Shown here: positions 10,351 to 17,679 of the stretch, piece by piece | Layout of the letters: each line of letters begins with the position of its first letter | How positions within the stretch are numbered: the first letter of the stretch is position 1 | DNA from: Bremia lactucae | Taxonomy: Eukaryota > Oomycota > Peronosporomycetes > Peronosporales > Peronosporaceae | DNA length: 26,726 nt | Direction: 5' to 3' | Assembly: GCF_004359215.1 (NCBI RefSeq) | Contig: NC_090618.1 | Coordinates: forward strand, 2,743,519-2,770,244 | Position numbers and translations under genes: made by a program | The notes under the pieces: model-generated | What the model saw: only the letters and a program-made list of their open reading frames with translations | Told to the model about the DNA's origin: nothing | The model's database searches: none

Positions 10351-10798
10351 TCATCTTGCAACGCGTCAAGCCACGAAGAAAATTACGAAGCGTGGACGAT
10401 TTGTACGGACGTGACGTGTAACACACGGATACAGAAACAATCGCTACGTGGGAATGGCAACATTTGCTCCGCGGTGGGATGCCGCGCACCGATTACGCTC
10501 GAGTATCCCGACAGTGCGTTGTATACGCAATTAAAGTATTTCGAGTCGTTTTTTATGTCGAGCGTGCACGAAAGAAGATTCAAGCGCGTGTATCTGGATT
10601 GAGTGAGACAATCGACGTGCCAAGGTTCTCCGAGCGTCATGATGCGGTGTTGCAGAAGTTGCTTACTCAAGCGGAAGAGGTACGACTGTTGTCGAGGATT
10701 ACAATATTGTTGAAAAGGTGGGTTCTATTGGAGAAGGTCTTGTCGTTTTGCAGACTGTAGAACGGAATGAATACAATTGGGTGAAACCTTCCATCTAG
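10351..10798 (+). pseudogene. Fragment like DNA polymerase alpha C-terminal zinc module
   Basis: The readable order is CTDVTCNTRIQKQSLRGNGN, then ICSAVGCRAPITLEY (10402-10500), then PDSALYTQLKYFESFF. After a shift at a six-T run (10549-10554) it continues VERARKKIQARVSGLSETID, SERHDAVLQKLLTQAEEV, and in a third frame ERNEYNWVKPSI with a TAG at 10796. The paired Cx4C motifs followed by a YxD-x-LYTQL segment match the end of the eukaryotic replicative DNA polymerase alpha catalytic subunit, whose zinc module binds the B subunit. The polymerase core is absent and the frame changes at least twice, so it is a fragment or pseudogene. The match is to remembered family features. Confidence 0.55.
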
Positions 10799-11330
10799 CA
10801 GACGTTGTTCACATGATGACAATCCTTTGTCATTGCTTTCGTTGTCGTGTGCTCTTGTACGGAAAGGTGGTGTTTCAATGCGTGAAAATTGGATTCACTA
10901 CGACTCGAGTGTTTGCCATTCTTTGCGTGCTTTTGTATTCTCACAGAGTCGAGCTACATGAAAATACAGTGCATTTTTAACTTGAATACATATGAAAGAA
11001 GGCCCTTGTTTCACGTTCACTGTAACCAATAATAGACCCTCTTCCTCTGTAGCATGGATCGATTTGCTGAACTCGAGAAGTTACGATTTAAAAAGTGTCT
11101 TTCATGACATTTTCGACACAGCAAAGAAGCTTATGCTACTGTCGCTAAAACGAGTAATACAAGAGAGTCAACGTGTGCGGAATCCGCCGCTTAAGCACAC
11201 TTGAAACGTGTAAAAGAGCCCTACAATTCTCGTACCGAGCGGAGCGACATCGACAGTTGCTTCTATTCGTACTGATATCATCTCGGAAGTACCTACACAT
11301 ATTTCCGTGATGAGTGTTGTAGGAGCTGCA
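10799..11330. other. No assigned gene; possible coding remnants
   Basis: Short plus-strand frames are present (for example 10777-10980 and 10992-11204). A stretch starting at an ATG near 11056 reads MDRFAELEKLRFKKCLS before a stop. No motif is recognised. Composition resembles decayed genic DNA rather than the LTR elements. Confidence 0.4.
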
Positions 11331-12135
11331 TTACTTTTTTTGCGACTTTAGACCCTGCAGGAACGAACTAAGACTGTTTTGAACGGCAAGTTTCGCTCCA
11401 TCGACGTGATTTTTCGTCTTTTTTTTCTTTCGTTTTGGTCCATCAAGAAGCTTTCGAGGTGGACTGGGAGGCACTGCGAAAAAACTCGTTACCACGGACT
11501 CCCCCTTCTTTAGAATAACCGCAGAAGTATCCTTGTCATTCGTCGTATGGACGGCCCTTACCGCTTCCGTCTCTTGGGTTTCTCGCACTCGCTTTAGACT
11601 CTTGATCTTGTATACGGTTGACGCACCCGGTCGATCCGATGTATGCTGACACCGACGGCGGGTTATCTTCTATGGAAGAATATCACGTTACCATCTGTCA
11701 ACCACACACGCATTAAATTAAGTATCCCCATGCAAAACGTACCAAAATTGTCGAAAGCGTCTCTCGCACTAAACGTGGCCCATTTAAGCCATTTTGAAGC
11801 TGTGCACGGCGTTGCTGCTTAACCAAACGTCGATTTAGTGGCGACTTGCCGGACTGCGGCAACACACGCACGTCCGCTGACACGCTAGGCACAACAAGTC
11901 CTTCACACTTTTCAAAAATGAAGTCGAGTACTGATTGCGGGAGCTGTGGGTGGCTTGAGCGAGCAAGCTGCATCATCGAGGCACTAAAACCCAAGTCATA
12001 ATATCGATTCGTAACATAATTCGATCTTAGCAATGGAGGAGCGTACATCATGTGGTGCGCGAGCGTCGAATTCGTTGGCAATAGCGCANGATGGCTACGT
12101 ATATCGACAGTTAAATTCTTCAAGAAAGCTCTCAT
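11331..12135 (-). CDS. Unassigned protein, two exons
   Basis: Exon 1 runs from the ATG at 12135 (MRAFLKNLTVDIRSH) to 11743. A 73-nt intron (11742-11670) starts GTACGT and ends CATAG. Exon 2 (11669-11331) continues in phase 0 and stops at 11331. The product would be about 243 residues. It has SVLDFIFEKCEGLVVPSVSA in the middle and a Lys/Arg-rich C-terminal third with PKRKKKKTKN, a plausible nuclear localisation signal. The intron length and borders suit oomycete genes. The frame is also open upstream of the ATG as far as a TGA near 12178, so the true start could be earlier or preceded by another exon. One ambiguous base (n) is at 12089. I do not recognise the family. Confidence 0.5.
11670..11742 (-). 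other. Predicted spliceosomal intron
   Basis: A 73-nt intron with GTACGT at the 5' splice site and CATAG at the 3' site. Removing it joins two frames in phase 0, from an exon ending RETLSTIL to one beginning KITRRRCQHTSDRPG. Reading straight through gives stops. Inferred from sequence only. Confidence 0.5.
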
Positions 12136-12365
12136 CCGAGTGTGACAAAAAAACACCAATTCACAAACCTCAGTTCAATAGTCAAAAATAAGAAACGACT
12201 TTTCCAAGTTGTTTTTTAATAGTGGCATTGAGTAAACCAGTGACTTGACAAGCGAGAAGAGGCGACCATTCGTTTAGCTTCGGAGACGCATTGTATAGAA
12301 TGTACGTCAAAGCAATCTGTATTGATTATAATAAAGCAAACATGATGCAAATAGAATTCAATTAA
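12136..12365. other. Intergenic, with a 30-bp chip of family A protease
   Basis: Bases 12249-12278 match the reverse complement of 1312-1341 at 29 of 30 positions. In frame this codes KREEATIRLA, the conserved second block of the family A protease. The rest of the interval shows no gene. Confidence 0.55.
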
Positions 12366-13097
12366 CTAGATTCTTTCAGTGCCAATCTCGATGAAAATGA
12401 CCAGCATTTTGTCGCAGAGCCTCGTGCTGCCATCATCCATGCACTGTACTTTTTGCAATTCTTGATTCTCCATCCCAACTATTTTGCGTAGCGTCGACCC
12501 GCCTTAAATGCGATAAACATATATCGTTTACAAATTCTGTTCTCGCACAAATGTTGCATATGTTACTTCCCTCGTAATTTTTTTTTCCATTGCTCTCGTC
12601 ACTACCAAATGCACTTTGGACTCAGCGGGTACACGCGACAGTATTTCCTTCATTGTTTGGAGAGGCAGAGGCTGTCCATGATCCTTGCATTCGCCAGATA
12701 TCTCCCCGGAAACAATACGAAAGTCGCTCTTATCACAGTTTTTAGTTTGGACGAGATCGCTGAAATTCATAAATTTGTCATCAAGCAGCCAAGCTGGCCA
12801 TTCCACGTTTGGAGGAGACAGGAATGGAACGACTAAATTCCCGCTTGTCTCAACGCCTCGAGGTAATTCGATTCTCCCATCTTGTGACCTGACGCCCAAC
12901 TCGTACAAAAGCCGACCCAAAATTGTCGGTAATGCCACCCCGCCGAGTCCGTCAACATGACTCGCCAACACGACGGCCGCTAACACCAATGCTTCGAGAC
13001 GCTGCCCATTGATGGTAGGCTGGTTGGTATCATGAAAATACATTGTGGTAGTCGACACTAACGATAGGACCTCACGCAAGGGATGGTCAAACGGACG
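12366..13097 (-). pseudogene. Crinkler (CRN)-like C-terminal nuclease domain, broken
   Basis: The minus strand is open from the fold-back at about 13097 to 12528. It then continues in the same frame past two TAA codons (12526-12528 and 12504-12506) to a TAG at 12366-12368. Segments: PLREVLSLVSTTTMYFHD; INGQRLEALVLAAVVLASH; LVVPFLSPPNVEWPAWLL; then SGEISGECKDHGQPLPLQTM with a spaced Glu-x-Lys; VHLVVTRAMEKKITREV; and after the stops GMENQELQKVQCMDDGSTRL. This order resembles the restriction-endonuclease-like (PD-(D/E)xK) C-terminal domain of oomycete CRN effectors, which are secreted and act in host nuclei. The N-terminal targeting header and the middle domains are missing. It is cut at its 5' side by a 34-bp fold-back and looks non-functional. 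Family assignment is by general resemblance. Confidence 0.45.
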
Positions 13098-13131
13098 ATC
13101 CCTTGCGTGAGGTCCTATCGTTAGTGTCGAC
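13051..13131. repeat. 34-bp perfect inverted repeat (fold-back)
   Basis: The left arm 13051-13084 and right arm 13098-13131 are perfect reverse complements, separated by 13 bases. Each arm has GTCGAC at its outer end. The arms copy codons of the CRN-like frame. The repeat marks the exact place where that frame meets a different reading frame at 13121-13488. It may be a real rearrangement scar or an assembly or library fold-back artefact. Confidence 0.95.
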
Positions 13132-13488
13132 AATTTAAACCGCCGGTCATAGTCAAGTGTAGTAGCACGTCTTTCGCTGGGTGAGGAAACACACTACGAC
13201 ATTCCCAGGTACGTTTGTCTTCAGCTTTGATCTTGGCTTCGTTGGCTTTGATTTCTGTGACTTTATACAGTTCGCCGGTTGGCGTCAGCATCAGCCTGAA
13301 TATCGTCTTTTCATCTAAGCAAGCATAATGACTGTCAATTAAATTCACTTTACCGTCTTCAGCACGATAACTTGAGCAGAGCAACAAGCACAGCTGACCA
13401 ATCTTGAACTCGTGAAGTCGTTTTGGCTTCAAATCGGCAAATATTGGTGCCAAATGTCCAACCAGCGCATTTAAGTAATTTGCTCTAT
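13121..13488 (-). pseudogene. Unassigned reading-frame fragment beside LTR
   Basis: The frame is open from within the LTR (13534) to a TAA at 13121-13123. The non-LTR part includes NYLNALVGHLAPIFADLKPK, EFKIGQLCLLLCSSYRAEDG, DEKTIFRLMLTPTGELYKVT and a charged EIKANEAKIKAEDKRTWE segment. It looks like genuine coding sequence. It is cut on the upstream side by the family A LTR and on the downstream side by the fold-back. I do not recognise the protein. It could be an earlier part of the same host gene as the CRN-like piece, but nothing proves that. Confidence 0.4.
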
Positions 13489-14020
13489 TGTAGGCGGGCA
13501 CGTCGTAATGCAGCCACGCTCTTCTTAAGCACACACCCTAGCACAGCGAGGAAGCGGTTAAACCTGCTTCTCTTGCGTGCAGTGAGGTAGTTGTGGTGGG
13601 CGCGCAAGCGACCTCACCCAACACACTAAGAACTCTGGTAAAGTGTCGTCACGGGAGCGGTAATCCGTCTCCTCGTGCGCACTTACCAAGTAGGAGTAAT
13701 TTTCAGACTGATTTATATTTTATAGAATTAAATACACATACCTATTTTCACCAATTAAAATGTTATCTCTATAGATATCATTTAGTATGTATTGCGAGCG
13801 TATCTTTCTAGATACCTCGCGTAACGGATGACGCTGGGCGTCATCCCTCCTAATGTGAATGCACCCATGTGCATCACATCCACAAGGGTTGGTCACAAAT
13901 GTGCACCACACCCGAGTGTTGGGTCTAATTACTATTATTTAGTAATTGACAATCCCCTTAAGCACACCAAATTTACTTAACGGGGACTGTGTAACATTAT
14001 GGCAACTTTAGCCCGTTACA
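13489..14020 (-). repeat. Family A 3' LTR (copy 2)
   Basis: A 532-bp LTR. On the minus strand it runs from TGTAACGGGC (at 14020) to GCCTACA (at 13489). The purine-rich tract AAAGAGGGGATGG lies immediately upstream on the same strand, which identifies it as a 3' LTR of a minus-strand element. It is roughly 95% identical by eye to the LTR at 18697-19249. It carries one unit of the GATGACGC palindrome where the copies at 2724 and 18697 have two. Confidence 0.88.
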
Positions 14021-14033
14021 CCATCCCCTCTTT
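14021..14033 (-). other. Polypurine tract, family A
   Basis: The minus strand reads AAAGAGGGGATGG directly before the LTR start TGTAACGGGC. This is the expected plus-strand DNA primer of an LTR element. The LTR at 18697 has the matching AAAGAGGGGGATGG. Confidence 0.75.
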
Positions 14034-14150
14034 AAGAACGAATTTACATTGTTAAATTCGACAAAGAGGAGAGAGGAACTGCGAGCAGCTTTATGCGCCG
14101 CTAGTTCACTCGATCACTCATGCGCACGTGTTTCAATACACGGCGCCCAA

Positions 14151-14842
14151 GATGCCACCTAAAAGGGGCCACGTTGGTGGGTCGTCTGCGAAGACGCCCA
14201 CACAACCTCGCACTAAGCGCACGCGCCGCTTTAATTCGCCGGCTGCGTCTAATGCCTGAGTCGGAACGCAGACAGCCACTGCGGCTGTCGCGTTAACAGG
14301 GCTAAACCGTCGCTCATTGTCGACTACAATGAGTCGACACCGTTGCCGTCACCTCATAGTAGTGATGCGGACAACGAGCTCATGAGGAGTGATGATGCGG
14401 CATTATTGCCCATCCAAACTTCTCTCATGGCTCACTACATGGAGACAGCATCGTTTACGAATGCTGTCCCATTGACAGGTAATGAGAGCGCTGCCCATCA
14501 AGGCGCAGCTGCTTTTCCGTTGGGTATTACCACATCGCCTTATGCTCAGACCAACTTCATAATGGTTCTGACATAGAGGATTCGAAGCCTAAAGCTCCGC
14601 CGACGACACGTGAACGTGCTCAGTCGGTGTCACAAGCCAGTCGTTTAGAACGCGGCTATGTGACGGGTGGCATTCCAAAGATGCCCCCTCCATCTAAATG
14701 GCCTCGTTTAGACGGGCCAAGAGCGTCGCTCCTAGAGCGCGCTCTTGTAGACGCACATAATTATTATGGCGTCTTTCAATCCTTGGGTCATGGTGTTGTG
14801 CGTTTTTTTCCACCGGTCTGTTGCTTGAATGTCGCCCATTAA
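14151..14842 (+). pseudogene. Antisense reading frame of family A 3' region, copy 1
   Basis: Reads away from the 3' LTR, on the strand opposite to the element. It starts MPPKRGHVGGSSAKTPTQ at 14151, about 130 bp inside the LTR, with a Lys/Arg/Thr-rich, NLS-like TKRTRRFNSP. After a stop (TGA near 14258) and frameshifts it continues STPLPSPHSSDADNELMRSD (frame 14343-14576), then VSQASRLERGYVTGGIPKMP (frame 14627-14842). The same peptides, with many substitutions, are in 17680-18620 (SSAKTPTHSHTKRTRS; STPVPSPYSSDEHSELMGKD; VSQASRIEQVYVTGGTPPMP). It ends where sequence of the family B element begins (14851). No known domain is recognised. Confidence 0.55.
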
Positions 14843-14850
14843 GCTAGGCT

Positions 14851-15490
14851 TCATTTCTGCGTCCATTGACTTTTTCGAGTGGTGGACCTTCGGTCGCCGT
14901 GCATTAATTTCGCCGTTTGCGTGTGACTGCAATTGTGGTTGGTACTGACCCTGTGATCTTGTGCGGTTGTACTAACGACCGTACCACAAGTGAGGCCATC
15001 GCACTCACTCGTAGTACATCCACACGCTTGTGGACGCTCCAAGACGTTCATCAGATGGCCATCTGATGAAAACGTGGCAGGCATCTTTACGGATCGATGC
15101 TGCCAGCTGATCCTTGGCTCGTATTTTCTGAGCCAAGGTAAACCTAGGATGACATCAAATTTGTCATCCAAATCCAGTACGATGAAATCATCATCATACT
15201 GTATATCTCTTAACGTGTAGTGAAATTTCGCTACGCGTTTCATCACTGTTATCGATGCGCCTGTCGCTAGACGCGCCGTCATCCTCGTTAAAAGGAATGT
15301 CGCGCTCAACATATTTGAGCCTACGACAATCTAGCGACTGGCGAAGAATAAATTTATTCGACGCTCCGCAGTCGACTAGGGCTCTGAGTGACAAATCATT
15401 TGTCACTTTCAAATTCAAGGTGATGAGGGATACCTCATCACCAGGTGCAGAGACACATAATGATTGTGTGTCTGGAGCAACTTTTGTCAA
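14851..15490 (-). pseudogene. Family B protease
   Basis: Aspartic protease of the family B element, following gag. The frame 15490-15194 holds the active site RALVDCGASNKFILRQSL (D-C-G in place of D-S/T-G). After a frameshift near 15290 the frame 15312-14851 holds MTARLATGASITVMKRV, then VLDLDDKFDVILGLPWLRKY, the conserved second half with the flap and the ILGLPWL block. The frame change makes it inactive as it stands. The RT that should come next is missing: within a few dozen bases of 14851 the sequence becomes the 3' region of a family A element. Confidence 0.82.
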
Positions 15491-16569
15491 GAGATTTGCA
15501 AATTCTCTTGAGGTTGCTGGATCAGTAGGGCGTTGCGCCCCAACTGACCCCGATCATTTTTTGGCGGTCCGCCTCGCTGTTGCGAATTCGCAACAACGTC
15601 GGATCCGCGACCGTTGCCGTTTTTGGCATACGGTCCAAAATTACGTTCAGTACCTTTTGGTGCTGGACGTGGGGCACTACACTCATGAGCGTAATGTCCC
15701 AATTTTTGGCAGCGATGGCATTTCTGCGATCGCTTATTATTCGAAAAGCGAGGTTTCTCGCTTTCGACATAGGAAAGGTCCATGGGTTCTGGACCTCCTA
15801 GTTCGTGTCGTCTAGGTGGACGATATGATGACGAACTTGCTTGAGCCTGTCTCAAGCTAAAGTCCTCCTGCTCCGCTACGGATATTGCTTCTTCCAGCGT
15901 ATCCAGTTCCAAGCGGAATACGTGGATCTTGACGGGACCATCCGTAAGACCTTGCATGAACACCGTAATCATGTGTTCATGGACTGGGTTATTTGTAATA
16001 CAACTCGCTAAGAGTCGTATGTGCTGGGCATATGCGTGCACATCACGCTTGCCTTGCTTGAGTTTCAGAAGCTCTGAACGAGCTCTGAACTCAGCCCTTG
16101 GTGGTTCAAACGTCTGTTTGAGTCGGGTTTTAAAAGCCTCTAGCGTCCCAAAGACATATTGGTCGCACAACTTAAGGCCCACTGCCCAAGTTTTGGCACG
16201 ACCTGCCAAATTTGATTGAGCGAATGCGACTTGCATTTGATCGTCGACGATGTGACGTGCCCCTATGGCATCGTCCAACTCGACAAACCATCTCAGGAGG
16301 GAGTCTTCTTCGACTCCCCTACACTTAGAGATATCAATCTTTAAGGTTTCGGGACGACGCGTATGCGTCATCCCAGGTACAGGGGTCTGTACCTGTTGTA
16401 ACCTCAACAGTTCTGCCTGTTGAGAGCTTTGCTGATTCAGCAAGACTACTTTTTCCTTCATCTCGTCAAGTTCATGTTGTATGAACTTGGCGATGGCTGA
16501 ATGGAGGGCATCTCTGTCCAAATTGGACTGCATTTCCAAGATTGCATCGTTTCCTACGGTCGAACTCAT
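15487..16569 (-). CDS. Family B Gag, intact
   Basis: A complete 360-residue Gag reading frame starting MSSTVGNDAILEMQSNL. The N-terminus has a Leu/Gln/Glu-rich predicted coiled coil (about residues 15-60, with KFIQHELDEMKEKVVLLNQQ). The Retrotrans_gag capsid domain follows (about 85-215: LLRWFVELDDAIGARHIVDD, FKTRLKQTFEPPRAEFRARS). Then comes a Ser-rich stretch and one CCHC zinc knuckle, CHRCQKLGHYAHEC (about residues 280-295). A basic Gly/Asn/Pro tail ends at 15487. It lies downstream of an LTR, PBS and a hairpin-rich leader. The start codon (16569-16567) sits in the loop of an 8-bp hairpin. The protease follows in a different frame. This is the best preserved gene in the window and could still form particles for related elements. 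Confidence 0.9.
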   Translation of the reverse strand: MSSTVGNDAILEMQSNLDRDALHSAIAKFIQHELDEMKEKVVLLNQQSSQQAELLRLQQVQTPVPGMTHTRRPETLKIDISKCRGVEEDSLLRWFVELDDAIGARHIVDDQMQVAFAQSNLAGRAKTWAVGLKLCDQYVFGTLEAFKTRLKQTFEPPRAEFRARSELLKLKQGKRDVHAYAQHIRLLASCITNNPVHEHMITVFMQGLTDGPVKIHVFRLELDTLEEAISVAEQEDFSLRQAQASSSSYRPPRRHELGGPEPMDLSYVESEKPRFSNNKRSQKCHRCQKLGHYAHECSAPRPAPKGTERNFGPYAKNGNGRGSDVVANSQQRGGPPKNDRGQLGRNALLIQQPQENLQIS

Positions 16570-16670
16570 TTGTTCGACCGCACTCCTTTCGATGTCACTT
16601 AGAAAGGAGTAGCTTTAACGCGAAACGTGATGCGTATTCCCACTATCATCTAACATGTCCATGTTAGATG
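16558..16670 (-). promoter_or_regulatory. Leader hairpin cluster between PBS and gag
   Basis: Three perfect hairpins in about 110 bases: GGTCGAAC/GTTCGACC (16558-16565 with 16572-16579), ACTCCTTTC/GAAAGGAGT (16582-16590 with 16602-16610) and CATCTAACATG/CATGTTAGATG (16647-16657 with 16660-16670). The gag ATG (16567-16569) lies in the six-base loop of the first. Their position in the RNA leader suggests packaging, dimerisation or translational control; this is inference. Confidence 0.6.
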
Positions 16671-16691
16671 AAGAAAATGTGGTCCTTGGAC

Positions 16692-16710
16692 GGACTACAA
16701 AGTGCTACCA
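16692..16710 (-). other. Primer-binding site, family B
   Basis: The minus strand reads TGGTAGCACTTTGTAGTCC, two bases inside the LTR end. It shares its first ten bases with the family A PBS, so both families probably use the same tRNA primer. Confidence 0.65.
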
Positions 16711-16712
16711 GG

Positions 16713-17253
16713 TGTAACGGGGCACTACGACATGTACTGCTTCAGAACAAGTCCACTTCGCACTGTTTCAGTACAAGTCCACTTCGCACTGCTTCAGTAC
16801 AAGTCCACTTCGCACTGCTTCAGTACAAGTCCACTTCGCACTGCTTTAGTACAAGTCCCTTTCGCACTGCTTCAGTTGCAAGTGGTGCCTTACGTCACTT
16901 CACGTACACTAGTACGTGCAGAGGAAGCCTTCTCTTTAAGACAACTACCTTGAAGAGGGTTGAATGCAAACTGTATTAATATAATTAAGTATCTCTTTTT
17001 TCTATCCGTGAATGCTAACTTATTATAAACTAATACTACACATGCAATTGAAATCTTATCTGTCTCTCTCTCTTTGTTTACATTTACAGCTGATTAGTCT
17101 GCGGGATAAAGAGATATAATGGCCTATACCTATTAATGGATAATATTTCTAAACATTACTATATAAAGTAATATTCTCCAAATATTATTTACCTTTTAGA
17201 TAATACATTAAATAACAACGTGTTAATTTCATGTGACGATACACCCCGTTACA
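16713..17253 (-). repeat. Family B 5' LTR
   Basis: A 541-bp LTR. The minus strand starts TGTAACGGGGTG at 17253 and ends GTGCCCCGTTACA at 16713. The PBS and gag follow, so it acts as a 5' LTR. It is clearly homologous to the LTR at 22619-23046 but longer, mainly because of a 26-bp tandem repeat near its 3' end. Outside it, at 17254, lies a tract reading GGGAGGG on the minus strand, unusual for the outer side of a 5' LTR. Confidence 0.85.
16740..16869. repeat. 26-bp minisatellite, five units, in LTR
   Basis: Five consecutive 26-bp units (16740, 16766, 16792, 16818, 16844) with core GTACAAGTCCACTTCGCACT and few substitutions; a partial unit follows. The homologous LTR at 22619 has a single unit. 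It lies towards the 3' end of the LTR (U5 side) on the element strand. Confidence 0.95.
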
Positions 17254-17293
17254 CCCTCCCAGCAAAGAGTGTTTCCTATTTGGGTGTGGGAGG
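17254..17293. other. 40-bp spacer with two opposed PPT-like tracts
   Basis: Lies between the family B LTR (minus) and the LTR-like unit at 17294 (plus). It reads CCCTCCCAGC at its left end and GGGTGTGGGAGG at its right end. On each strand a purine tract directly precedes an LTR start. It may be the last remnant of internal sequence between two 3' LTRs in opposite orientation. Confidence 0.5.
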
Positions 17294-17575
17294 TGTGACG
17301 GGGTCACATGTGACTGGTGTACTGACACTAAGGATATTTTGACTATGTCATATAGTCGGGATTTGTATCAGTAAATCTATAGCTGGGTTATCGTTATGAC
17401 TCAGATAGGTACGAATGAAACGTGTCGACACCACAAGTACGGAGTATTGATATGTAGTAGTGCTAAATTAGTAGCATATAGTAGCCTTATTTACTATAGT
17501 AGTTAGACTGCTAAAAGATCTCAATATATAACAGTTTAGAACTTCCTGTGCGAGTTGCTGTGTGACCCTGTCACA
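17294..17575 (+). repeat. LTR-like unit of a third type, 282 bp
   Basis: Starts TGTGACGGGGTCACA and ends TGTGACCCTGTCACA; the two ends are inverted repeats matching at 14 of 15 bases. It is AT-rich with no coding content. The TG...CA ends and a purine tract before the start (GGGTGTGGGAGG) favour an LTR. Its length and terminal repeats would also allow a small non-autonomous element. No 5-bp target duplication is seen at its edges. A related end motif occurs at 3731-3747. Confidence 0.45.
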
Positions 17576-17679
17576 AGAGATCACATACCCCCGTTCGGCT
17601 AAGGAGACAGATGGTGACGCCGACTGTGAGTCGAGCGTCAATCTGGTGAGGAAGACGGGTAAGGTGAAAAATTTCCAGC

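Noticed and set aside
10217..10670. Minus-strand frames of 90-95 codons
   Set aside because: They overlap the polymerase alpha-like fragment, which has recognisable paired Cys motifs on the plus strand.
15255..16219. Plus-strand frames of up to 186 codons
   Set aside because: They lie opposite the intact family B gag and protease, have no motif of their own, and look like shadows. Unlike the antisense frames near the 3' LTRs they show no match between families.
16740..16869. Possible CRISPR-like array
   Set aside because: Units are directly adjacent without spacers and lie inside an LTR of a eukaryotic element.
16668..16979. Plus-strand frame with repeated Ser-Thr-Ser-Pro peptides
   Set aside because: The repeats simply translate the 26-bp minisatellite in the LTR.
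17294..17575. DNA transposon with 15-bp terminal repeats
   Set aside because: No target duplication at the borders, and a purine tract before the start fits an LTR better; kept only as an LTR-like unit.
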